Origin: Paraburkholderia dilworthii
GTDB taxonomy: Bacteria > Pseudomonadota > Gammaproteobacteria > Burkholderiales > Burkholderiaceae
Length of the DNA: 64,000 bases
Direction: 5' to 3'
NCBI RefSeq assembly: GCF_000472525.1
Contig: NZ_AWZT01000008.1
Span: 124,210-188,209, forward strand
Shown: piece by piece, positions 44,050 to 51,372 of the stretch
How the letters are laid out: each line of letters starts with the position of its first letter
Numbering within the stretch: the stretch's first letter is position 1
The notes under the pieces: generated by a model
Seen by the model: the letters and a program-made list of their open reading frames with translations, nothing else
The model's database searches: none
What the model was told of the DNA's origin: nothing
Position numbers and translations under genes: made by a program

Positions 44050-44747
44050 TGTTAGCGCTTTATGCCGGGCTGCATGCCGCACTGCGGCGAACTCGCGCCG
44101 CCCGAGCACTAAGGTGTAGGCGAAGGGCGTTGTGTCGATTCATGCGTGAGCTCCCCGGTAAGCAGCGATTGCCTACGCGTGAGCACGAGGCGCGCCACGT
44201 CGGGCGTCGCCGGCACTGAATGTGGATCGCGCGCAAGCCAGCCGGCTCACGCCGGCACTTGCCAGTTTACGCAAAATTGTTTGCGTCGAGCGCGTATGGG
44301 GAAGCCGTGCGGGCCGCGTCAGGACCTGCGCACCGGCATGCAAAGACTTTCTCTTCTGCGCAGGTCCGACTCGTAATCTTCAAGAGTGTGGTCGAGAGGC
44401 CGCCCACGCTCACGGCGCGTCTGCTCGAATTCGCGCTTCTCTTCCTTGAAACCGCCATTCTCAATACGCGCGACGGCAAGCCTGTTCGATGACCATCAGG
44501 ACGAGCCGGCGGACGACGAGACATCCGCCGGCTCGACGCATTGTTCGACCGCATCAATCAGAAGATGATGGCCGCCCGTCTTAATGCGAGGAAGATCGGT
44601 ACGCTGGCAGCAAGTCATGCGTCGCTTGCTTCGCGGCCCGTGGAGGTCGCCGCGCTGATTGATGAGGCGGCAATCGCTTCGGGTAACTGATCGTTTTCGC
44701 CGCTCGGTCCCGAACGGTTGACGGACGGCGGTTCGTTGCCCGAGTGG
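44050..44747. other. Gap between dcm and vsr with a coding-like remnant
   Basis: On the plus strand one frame is open from 44220 to 44690 apart from one TGA at 44490-44492. The second part reads like protein (FDRINQKMMAARLNARKIGT, then SRPVEVAALIDEAAIASGN). No ribosome site or family was recognised. It could be a decayed gene of the same island or chance in GC-rich DNA. The remainder holds nothing clear. Confidence 0.35.
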
Positions 44748-46022
44748 CTATGCGTGCAGGCGCATCTCCGTTCGCGCAGGTTCGCGATGTACCGCGAGCA
44801 GCGCTGCGATATGCGGAGTCATGATGCGCGCCACTTCGTGCATGACCGGAACCACCACGCTGTTGCCGAACTGGCGATACGCTTGCGTATCGCTCACGGG
44901 GATCACGAAGTCGTCGGGGAAACCCATCAGACGCGCGCACTCACGCGGCGTCAAACGGCGCGGCCGCTCGCCTTCGCCTTGCGCGAGAAGTATCTCCGAG
45001 CCGTCCTTGTGATAGCGCGCAGAAAGCGTGCGCGTGACACTCCCGGGCGTAACCAGTCCGAAGCCGAAGCCGTTTCCCGCTGCGCGATGTTTGTCGGCGT
45101 ATGCCTGCAGGTACGCCCACAGCTTCGGCGTGAGCGTGTATTTCGGCTGGACGTTGCGACGGACGTGGTCGAAGAAGCGTTCGCCGTCGTGCGGCAGCAC
45201 CGGCTCGCTGCCATCCGTCCTGTGCAGGATCGACGCAAGACGCGGCCCGGTTGCCGGCAAGCGCAGATCGTCGAACGAAAATTCGGTCTTCTCGCGAAAG
45301 CCGACAATGACGATTCGCTCGCGATGCTGCGGCGTGAAGTGTTGTCCGTCGATTACTCTGTAGTGAACGTCGTATTTCAGTTCTTCGCGCAGCACTTCGA
45401 GAATCGTTCTGAAGGTATTGCCTTTGTCGTGCGACACGAGATTCTTGACGTTCTCGAGCAGGAACGCGACCGGGCGCTTTGCATCGATGATGCGCGCGAC
45501 GTCATAGAAGAGCGTGCCTTGCGTCGTGCACTCAAAGCCATGCGGACGGCCGAGCGAATTTTTCTTGCTCACGCCCGCAATGCTGAACGGCTGACATGGG
45601 AAGCCGGCGAGCAGCACGTCGTGCGGTGGAATCGCATCTTCCGCAAAGGAAACGATGTCGCCGACGAACTGATGTGCGCGATCGGCGTCCTGATGATTTT
45701 GCCTGTAGGTTTTCTTCGAGAACTCGTTCCACTCGCTTGTGAACACGCATCGACCGCCGTGCGCTTCGAAGCCCCGGCGAATCCCACCGATGCCGGCAAA
45801 AAGGTCGATGAACTGGAAATCCGGCCCGCTCTGCGCGAGCGCCTTGCGCGCTTTGGTGTGCAGCATTTCGCGCAAAGCCGCTTCCGCGATCCGGGGGCAA
45901 CTTTGATCAGTCTTCCAGCGGCGAATGGTTCTGACGTCTTTTCCGCAGCGTGCCGCGATTTCGCCTTGGCTGTAGACCTGCAACGCTTGTAAGAGCAGGT
46001 CGTGCCGCGTGGCCGTTGTCAT
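44748..46022 (-). CDS. DNA (cytosine-5)-methyltransferase, Dcm type
   Basis: The 424-residue enzyme has an N-terminal helix-turn-helix-like segment ([20 protein letters not shown], residues 21-40). The C5-methyltransferase core follows: motif [21 protein letters not shown], motif [10 protein letters not shown] with catalytic Cys143, motif [10 protein letters not shown], motif [14 protein letters not shown], and C-terminal motif [11 protein letters not shown]. The layout matches Dcm/EcoRII-group enzymes. The start at [12 protein letters not shown] fits that group. A vsr gene downstream limits mutation at the methylated sites. No cognate nuclease is visible, so it may be an orphan or the remnant of a restriction-modification island. 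Target sequence unknown. Confidence 0.92.
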   Translation of the reverse strand: MTTATRHDLLLQALQVYSQGEIAARCGKDVRTIRRWKTDQSCPRIAEAALREMLHTKARKALAQSGPDFQFIDLFAGIGGIRRGFEAHGGRCVFTSEWNEFSKKTYRQNHQDADRAHQFVGDIVSFAEDAIPPHDVLLAGFPCQPFSIAGVSKKNSLGRPHGFECTTQGTLFYDVARIIDAKRPVAFLLENVKNLVSHDKGNTFRTILEVLREELKYDVHYRVIDGQHFTPQHRERIVIVGFREKTEFSFDDLRLPATGPRLASILHRTDGSEPVLPHDGERFFDHVRRNVQPKYTLTPKLWAYLQAYADKHRAAGNGFGFGLVTPGSVTRTLSARYHKDGSEILLAQGEGERPRRLTPRECARLMGFPDDFVIPVSDTQAYRQFGNSVVVPVMHEVARIMTPHIAALLAVHREPARTEMRLHA

Positions 46023-46091
46023 GTCACTTGTTCTCGCTGGGAATTTTGGCGGACATTTTGACCGTTCGATAACCGCCTGTCTAGGAATTTT

Positions 46092-46228
46092 AGGGCGCGA
46101 TATGCCGCGTCGGACCCGCGAGCGACGAAATGCGCTTGTCACAGTTGGATGTGTACGCTTGCAGCGTGACGCGAAGTCCCTGCGTTGCGACGTGTTGAGG
46201 CCGTGGCGTGGCTCGCGGCCGTTTTTTT
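46092..46228 (+). ncRNA. Candidate small RNA with its own terminator
   Basis: On the plus strand a stem (GGCCG at 46199-46203 with CGGCC near 46216-46220) is followed by seven T, a strong intrinsic terminator with no gene upstream on that strand. TTGACC at 46058-46063 and TAGGAA at 46082-46087 form a plausible promoter 18 bases apart. The predicted RNA is about 135 nt. Start coordinate is approximate. Confidence 0.4.
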
Positions 46229-46316
46229 GCAACATCTACAGCGATGGCGGGCGGCTCGCCGCTTTGACCTGATATCGCGGGGCGGCGTGTGTTAGAGAAG
46301 CGGCAGCAGCGGTGCG

Positions 46317-46643
46317 CTAGGCACGATGCACGGCGCCGGCTTCGTGCGTTGGCGCAAAAAGGGCAGCGGTGGCGGGCGCGAGCTCGTCCCAGGGAAGCGG
46401 CGGCTGTGCCTCGAACTGGTCGAGCTGCAACAGCAGGCTGTCCACCGCGCACAGCTGCGGGTGCGTCAGGCTGCCGGTGTCGAGCAGCTTGTAAAGACGC
46501 TCGCGCCAGTAGGCCGGGGGCAGAATGGGCCCCGCCAGATCGCCTTGCAGGGAGAGCCGCATCGCGCGCGAAATATGCGTGATGTCGCCGTCGATGAAAG
46601 TGGCTTTGGATGATGTCGACAGGGTGATGGGTTGGCGGTACAT
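46317..46643 (-). CDS. Conserved hypothetical protein
   Basis: The 108-residue soluble protein starts MYRQPITLSTSSKATFIDGD and contains LPPAYWRERLYKLLDTGSLT and LCAVDSLLLQLDQFEAQPPL. GGAGGAG stands before the ATG, a strong ribosome site that supports a real gene. No catalytic motif, signal peptide or membrane segment is seen. No known family was recognised. Confidence 0.65.
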   Translation of the reverse strand: MYRQPITLSTSSKATFIDGDITHISRAMRLSLQGDLAGPILPPAYWRERLYKLLDTGSLTHPQLCAVDSLLLQLDQFEAQPPLPWDELAPATAALFAPTHEAGAVHRA

Positions 46644-46776
46644 GGCTCCTCCATGACCGCTATTACGGCAGGCTGTAGGGAAACTTTAGGGCTTCGATGA
46701 AATATTTTTCGAAGGTTTATCGGGGCCTGCATCGCGCCGCAGCGCTTTTTTCGCCGCGTCAGTGCGTGCAACCGTC

Positions 46777-46792
46777 GGGCATGTCTGTTGCT
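46777..46792 (+). promoter_or_regulatory. Sigma-54 promoter of the CsbD gene
   Basis: GGGCATGTCTGTTGCT has GG (46778-46779), ten bases and GC (46790-46791), fitting TGGCAC-N5-TTGC except two positions. It lies 56 bases before the CsbD start. Confidence 0.65.
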
Positions 46793-46847
46793 CGATCAGG
46801 TTACTGGCGCAATGTCGCGTCGGCATTCCAGATAAGCGGAGCCAAAC

Positions 46848-47039
46848 ATGAACAAGGACCAGGTAAAAGGTGTGGGCGAGCAGGTGAAGGGGAAGATCAA
46901 CGAAACCGTCGGGAAGGCGACCGACAACCCCGGCAAGGAACTGAAGGGCGATCTCCAGCAGGGCGCGGGCAAGGTGCAGCAAAGCTACGGTGACGCGAAG
47001 GAAGACGCGAAGGACGACGCCAAGCGCAACACCCCGTAA
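46848..47039 (+). CDS. CsbD-family stress protein
   Basis: The 63-residue highly charged protein has the CsbD pattern MNKDQVKGVGEQVKGKINET, GKATDNPGKELKGDLQQ and GKVQQSYGDAKED, without membrane segment. CsbD in Bacillus is a general stress protein of unknown biochemical role; many proteobacteria carry copies. A GG-N10-GC promoter upstream suggests sigma-54 control here. A perfect hairpin with a UUCG loop terminates the gene 22 bases after the stop. Confidence 0.88.
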   Translation: MNKDQVKGVGEQVKGKINETVGKATDNPGKELKGDLQQGAGKVQQSYGDAKEDAKDDAKRNTP

Positions 47040-47060
47040 TCTGGCTTGATGCGGTCTCGA

Positions 47061-47086
47061 GGAAAAGGCGCTTCGGCGCCTTTTCC
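47061..47086 (+). terminator. Terminator after the CsbD gene
   Basis: GGAAAAGGCGC (47061-47071) pairs perfectly with 47076-47086 around the very stable TTCG tetraloop; TTTT is within the 3' arm. Confidence 0.85.
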
Positions 47087-47265
47087 GGTTTGGGCGCCGT
47101 CCGGGCGTGGGCGCAAAGCGGCGCGCCGATGTTCTCGCGCTTCGTCGGGTCTGCGGCGCGCGAGTCGCTGCGCGGCCTGGGAGTAACCCGGGTCCGGCGC
47201 GTCGAACGTGCCGCGCCCGGCGCGGGGCCTTTAGACTGAAGGCATCCAACATGGAGGCCGCGCCA

Positions 47266-47487
47266 ATGACACCGGAAAAAACGCTTTCGATGTTTGAACG
47301 GCAGTATCTCGAGGGCAAAGCGCCCGTCGATCTCGAGGAGACCTGCGCGAACTTCGCGAGCTGGCTCGCATCGACGTGGGAGCAACTCGGCGCCGAACAA
47401 AGGGCGCTGCTGTTGACGGTGGGCGCCGCGTTGTGGCGCGAGGGCTATGACGTGCGCGCGGGCAGCGCGACCAAGGACTTGTGGTGA
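47266..47487 (+). CDS. Small hypothetical protein
   Basis: The 73-residue protein (MTPEKTLSMFERQYLEGKAP, then CANFASWLASTWEQLGAEQR) is predicted helical and acidic. The ATG at 47266 has GGAGG eight bases upstream; an ATG at 47251 would overlap that site. The conserved-looking tryptophans suggest a folded domain. No known family was recognised. It stands alone between the CsbD and GST genes. Confidence 0.55.
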   Translation: MTPEKTLSMFERQYLEGKAPVDLEETCANFASWLASTWEQLGAEQRALLLTVGAALWREGYDVRAGSATKDLW

Positions 47488-47644
47488 ACTCCGATTGAAG
47501 CGCGGACGTGCCGGCGTGCGCGCGCGCCGTGCGGACTCGGTTTATATTTGGCGCTCCGCGTTGGACAGGCGAAGCCGGTTACCCGGTCAACTTCGACCTT
47601 CCAATGCCATTTTTTCCGCCATCCGCACAGGACTACACCACCAC

Positions 47645-48349
47645 ATGACAGATCTGTCCGCTTTCCCGATCACGAAGAAATGGCCTGCCGGGCATCCTGA
47701 CCGGATTCAGCTTTATTCGCTGCCGACGCCGAACGGCGTCAAAGTGTCGATCATGCTCGAAGAAACCGGCTTGCCTTATGAGCCGCATCTGGTGCGCTTC
47801 GACACGAACGATCAGACGACACCGGAATTCCTGTCACTCAATCCCAACAACAAGATTCCCGCGATTGTCGACCCGAACGGTCCTGACGGCAAACCCCTGC
47901 CGCTGTTCGAATCCGGCGCGATTCTGATCTATCTCGCGGACAAGACCGGCCAGTTGATTCCGCAGGACGCCGCCGGCCGCTACGAGGCGATTCAATGGGT
48001 GATGTTTCAGATGGGCGGCATCGGGCCGATGTTCGGCCAGCTCGGCTTTTTCCATAAGTTCGCGGGCAAGGAATACGAAGACAAGCGTCCGCGCGATCGC
48101 TATGTCGCCGAATCGAAACGGCTGCTCGGCGTGCTGGAGCAGCGTCTCGAAGGACGCAAATGGATTCTTGGCGATCAGTACTCGATTGCGGATATCGCGA
48201 TCTTTCCGTGGGTGCGCAATCTGATCGGCTTTTATGAAGCGGGCGAACTTGTCGGCATCGACGATTTTCCGAACGTGAGACGCGTGCTGGCTGCGTTCGT
48301 TGCGCGTCCGGCTGTGGTTCGAGGGCTGGACAGTCCGAAGCGGGGGTAA
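47645..48349 (+). CDS. Glutathione S-transferase family protein (YghU/YfcG-like)
   Basis: The 234-residue protein has a thioredoxin-like N-terminal domain with IQLYSLPTPNGVKVSIMLEE and the cis-proline/glutathione site NKIPAIVDPNGPDGKPLPLF ESGAI. A helical C-terminal domain contains IQWVMFQMGGIGPMFGQLGF and the folding motif YSIADIAIFPWV. The TPNG active-site motif and the GGIGPMFGQ block are those of the bacterial Nu-class (YghU, YfcG), which act as disulphide-bond reductases with glutathione. No operon partner. Confidence 0.9.
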   Translation: MTDLSAFPITKKWPAGHPDRIQLYSLPTPNGVKVSIMLEETGLPYEPHLVRFDTNDQTTPEFLSLNPNNKIPAIVDPNGPDGKPLPLFESGAILIYLADKTGQLIPQDAAGRYEAIQWVMFQMGGIGPMFGQLGFFHKFAGKEYEDKRPRDRYVAESKRLLGVLEQRLEGRKWILGDQYSIADIAIFPWVRNLIGFYEAGELVGIDDFPNVRRVLAAFVARPAVVRGLDSPKRG

Positions 48350-48481
48350 GGGCGAGCGGGCACCGTCACGGTGTGCGGGCCGGCAATGCGAATGCCGCTG
48401 TGACAAAGTCGATCCTGTTCGATCGTCATTGCGGCCCGTCTTGTAACATGTCGCCTTTCCAGATATTTCGGGCTCGAAGGC

Positions 48482-49546
48482 ATGGGCGGCATACGACAAT
48501 TCAGATCCATCCAGGCGTTGCGTGCGTTGGCTGCGCTGGGGGTCGTTGCATTTCATGCAGAAGGGAACGTCGCCACATATGGCTGGGCGCCGCATTTTTT
48601 TCACCAGATCTCGCGATTTGGTGAAATCGGCGTAGACGTCTTTTTCGTCATTTCCGGCTTCGTCATGGTGCTTGTCACTCACGGCAAGCCGCCCGGTCTG
48701 CCTTCGGCGAAGGCATTTATAGTTGCTCGCCTTGCGCGGGTTGTCCCTCTTTATTGGGCGCTCACGTCGCTTTTCATCGGCCTGCTTCTTATCGTGCCGG
48801 GCGCATTTGGAAACGCCTCGTTCGATATCGGGCATGCCGTTGCCTCGTACCTGTTCTTTCCGTGGCTGAACTGGGTTGGCGTGACGGCTCCTGTGATCGG
48901 CGTCGGATGGACGCTGAACTACGAGATGTGGTTTTACGGCGTATTCGCCACCGCGATGTGTTTGACGCGTTACCGGCTAATCGCCCTTGCGGCATTTTTG
49001 ACGATTACGTCCGCTTTACATTTTGTTCACGCTGGCGGCGTTGCATATTCGTTCTACACGAACCCGATCGTCATGGAATTTGTGTTTGGTGCCGTCGTCG
49101 GACTCGTCTATGTGACGGGACGCGCGGTGCCGGTAGCAGTGGCGGCAGCGATTGTGCTGTTGACGCTCATCGCCGGCAAAGCGTTCGCGCCGACGCTTAC
49201 GGACACGAACCGCTTTCTGGTCTTCGGGCTGCCCGCGCTGGCAGTGGTCGTCGCGGGGCTGTCGCTTGAGAGCAAGGTGCGTTGGAGTGCATTGCTACAG
49301 CTCGTTGGCGACTCTTCCTATTCGCTCTATCTGACGCATGTGTTCTCGGTGCCGGTCTCCGTCAAGCTGCTGCAAATGTTCGACCGGCAGCATCGCCTGC
49401 CCGGGGATATGGTCTGTGTAACGGTGGTGGCGGTGTCAGTCGCGGTGGGGCTTGCGTCGTATCAATGGCTCGAAGGCCCATTGAACAGAATGGTGAAGCG
49501 CCTGGTTGCCAGGACGCGTACGACGGCAGCGCCTGTGGGTAATTGA
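48482..49546 (+). CDS. Acyltransferase family 3 membrane protein (OafA/ExoZ-like)
   Basis: The 354-residue protein has about ten membrane helices. The N-terminal signature RSIQALRALAALGVVAFHAE carries the catalytic histidine, and IGVDVFFVISGFVMVLVTHG follows. RLARVVPLYWALTSLF and SYSLYLTHVF are further family marks. Members O-acylate surface or exopolysaccharides, using acyl groups from the cytoplasm. Codon use is somewhat less GC-biased than in neighbours (many TTT, CTT, GCA), and it lies directly before the 3' end of a tRNA gene, so acquisition by transfer is possible. No polysaccharide genes are adjacent, so its acceptor is unknown. Confidence 0.85.
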   Translation: MGGIRQFRSIQALRALAALGVVAFHAEGNVATYGWAPHFFHQISRFGEIGVDVFFVISGFVMVLVTHGKPPGLPSAKAFIVARLARVVPLYWALTSLFIGLLLIVPGAFGNASFDIGHAVASYLFFPWLNWVGVTAPVIGVGWTLNYEMWFYGVFATAMCLTRYRLIALAAFLTITSALHFVHAGGVAYSFYTNPIVMEFVFGAVVGLVYVTGRAVPVAVAAAIVLLTLIAGKAFAPTLTDTNRFLVFGLPALAVVVAGLSLESKVRWSALLQLVGDSSYSLYLTHVFSVPVSVKLLQMFDRQHRLPGDMVCVTVVAVSVAVGLASYQWLEGPLNRMVKRLVARTRTTAAPVGN

Positions 49547-49577
49547 TGCGCTGCTCGCGAGGCGCGGCGAAGCTTTT

Positions 49578-49652
49578 TGGTCCCCCTGGCAGGAATCGAA
49601 CCTGCATCTAGCGCTTAGGAGGCACTTGTTCTATCCATTGAACTACAGGGAG
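49578..49652 (-). tRNA. tRNA-Arg (anticodon CCT)
   Basis: The minus strand folds as a tRNA: acceptor CTCCCTG with CAGGGGG, D-arm GTTCAATGGATAGAAC, anticodon stem AGTGC/GCGCT with loop CTCCTAA (anticodon CCT, reading AGG), T-arm CAGG-TTCGATT-CCTG, and an encoded CCA end (TGG at 49578-49580). About 75 nt. Confidence 0.95.
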
Positions 49653-50101
49653 CGGATAGCTTTTTAACGGGGCGGACCGGACCCCTGATGTGTGATCGCT
49701 GCGCCGCCATTCGGGGGCAGCTGCTCACGTGTACAGCTACGCGAGCGAGGGCAAGAGTATAGCAAAAACGTTCGAAACGAACGCCGCCTTCAAAGCCCGT
49801 CGGTACAGGACCGCAGCCGAATCGTCAGCATCCGGCGCAACAGCCGGAACTGCCGTCGTCGCCACGCGCCCATGTTACGCAGGCGACGTGGGTACGGATG
49901 TGCGCTCGGGGACGAACCGTCGGCCATCTGTGATGGGCTGCGCCAATTCGCGGAACGGTACGCGGCGTGTGCGCAGGTACGGTGCGGAGGCGATGGAGAG
50001 CAGGGGACTGCGGAAGCGGACAGGCGCGTTTGTCGACGGTACAAACGTACGGCGCGGGGGCAGGGGGATCAGATCCGGCCGACTCCATGAGCCGGTCCCA
50101 A
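49653..50101. other. Gap upstream of the tRNA, no gene seen
   Basis: About 450 bases. Minus-strand TATACT (49756-49761) could be the -10 of the tRNA promoter about 100 bases before the tRNA 5' end. Several frames cross but none is supported by ribosome site or composition. Confidence 0.45.
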
Positions 50102-50141
50102 AAGAAAAGCGGCCCAGCAGGCATGACCTGCTGGGCCGCTC
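50102..50141 (-). terminator. Rho-independent terminator after rubredoxin
   Basis: AGCGGCCCAGCAGG (50109-50122) pairs perfectly with 50128-50141 around CATGA; on the minus strand the stem is followed by TTTCTTTTGG. Confidence 0.9.
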
Positions 50142-50210
50142 GAACCGCCGACGCGTTTGTCTTGCATCCCGCCGGCTAAAGCCGGCTCAATACGTTCTAA
50201 CCTGGCGCTC

Positions 50211-50402
50211 TCAGAACTCGACCACCGCGAATTCCGCCTTGCCGACGTCGCACAACGGGCAGCGCCAGTCGTCCGGAATCGCCGCGAAGCGGGTGCCGGG
50301 CGCTATCCCTTCGTCCGGCAGACCTTCTTCTTCGTTGTAGATCCAGCCGCAAATGAGGCACACCCAGCTCTTATATTCAGTCACTTCCATTACTTCACTC
50401 AC
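50211..50402 (-). CDS. Rubredoxin
   Basis: The 63-residue electron carrier binds one iron through two CxxC pairs, WVCLICGWIYNEEEG and WRCPLCDVGKAEF, with the usual LPDEGIAPGTRF between them. Such proteins pass electrons to alkane hydroxylases, oxygen-stress enzymes or reductases. GTG at 50400-50402 was chosen because GAAGAG is six bases upstream; ATG at 50390 is an alternative giving 59 residues. In many Burkholderiaceae rubredoxin lies beside thiD, but here the upstream neighbour is a divergent DUF4399 gene. Confidence 0.93.
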   Translation of the reverse strand: MSEVMEVTEYKSWVCLICGWIYNEEEGLPDEGIAPGTRFAAIPDDWRCPLCDVGKAEFAVVEF

Positions 50403-50622
50403 GACGCACTCTTCTCTCTTCAATGCAATGATCCGCGGAGTCTTACCCTTTTTTGGGCACGCGCGGCGACCCGCAATGTTACCGGAATTTGCCAGACGCG
50501 CCCGAAGTTACCGATGCACGCGCGTGCTCGCGCGCGAGGCATTTTGCGCAGCGTGTATCCTCTGACTCGCAACGGCGCGGCGTTCTGGTGCGCGGTTCAT
50601 GTTTCTAAACAGGAGAAAAGCG

Positions 50623-51024
50623 ATGTTCAAAACCAGATGGTTGACCGGCGCGGCACTGGCCGGGTTGCTGGCGGCGTCGGGCGCGGCGCAGGCAGCAGGC
50701 GTGTCCTTCGTGCAGCCGAAAGACGGCGCCACGGTCAGCAATCCCGTTCACGTGGTGTTCGGCGTCGAGGGCATGAAGATCGCGCCGGCGGGCACCATGA
50801 CGGACGGCACGGGCCATCATCATCTGCTGGTGGACGGCAAGCCGCTTCCGAAAGGCGAGGTGATTCCCGCCAACGACAAATCCCTGCACTTCGGCAAGGG
50901 CCAGACTGAAACGGATCTGACACTGCCGCCGGGCGACCACACGCTGACGCTGCAATTCGGCGACGGCGCACATCGTTCGTATGGGCCGGAACTCAGCAAA
51001 ACGATCACGGTGCATGTGAAATAA
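50623..51024 (+). CDS. DUF4399 periplasmic protein
   Basis: The 133-residue exported protein has a signal peptide ending AAQA near residue 24, then VSFVQPKDGATVSNPVHVVF and a conserved histidine-rich GTGHHHLLVDGKPLPKGEVI, with a final LPPGDHTLTLQFGDGAH. These blocks define DUF4399, a small beta-sandwich possibly binding metal through its histidines; function unproven. AGGAG lies before the ATG. Monocistronic, divergent from rubredoxin. Confidence 0.85.
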   Translation: MFKTRWLTGAALAGLLAASGAAQAAGVSFVQPKDGATVSNPVHVVFGVEGMKIAPAGTMTDGTGHHHLLVDGKPLPKGEVIPANDKSLHFGKGQTETDLTLPPGDHTLTLQFGDGAHRSYGPELSKTITVHVK

Positions 51025-51372
51025 TCGACGCGCTGCAAGGCGAGAAATAGCGGGCGTGTGCCGACCCTGCACATTGGACGTTGCCTAGCGGCGATCTCGC
51101 ACGAGCGGCGGTCCCTGCCGTCGCTGCTTGTCGCTGCTTGTCGCCCCTTTTGCTCCTTTTGCCGGTCGTCGCAGGCGTTGCCACGGCGCGCTGCCTGCCG
51201 CTGCCGCTGCTGCGCTGCCCCCTCGCATGCACTCGACGACACCAGCGCGACGGCCAACAGGCCGCCGCTCGTGAGCCGGTCGTTCGTCCTATGTCGTCAG
51301 GCTTACAGGCACTGGCCCGTGCGCCCGGTACAATGAGCAGTTCCGACTCATCGCAGTTTTCTCCAATTCTCC
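51025..51372. other. Gap with a short 10-bp repeat
   Basis: At 51119-51148 three units GTCGCTGCTT, GTCGCTGCTT and GTCGCCCCTT follow each other. The rest of the gap shows no supported gene. It must contain the promoter of the ABC-F gene. Confidence 0.5.

Noticed and set aside
49692..50340. Overlapping rightward frames after the tRNA, one running into the rubredoxin gene
   Set aside because: They cross a clear terminator and an antisense real gene; the sequences are low-complexity and basic.
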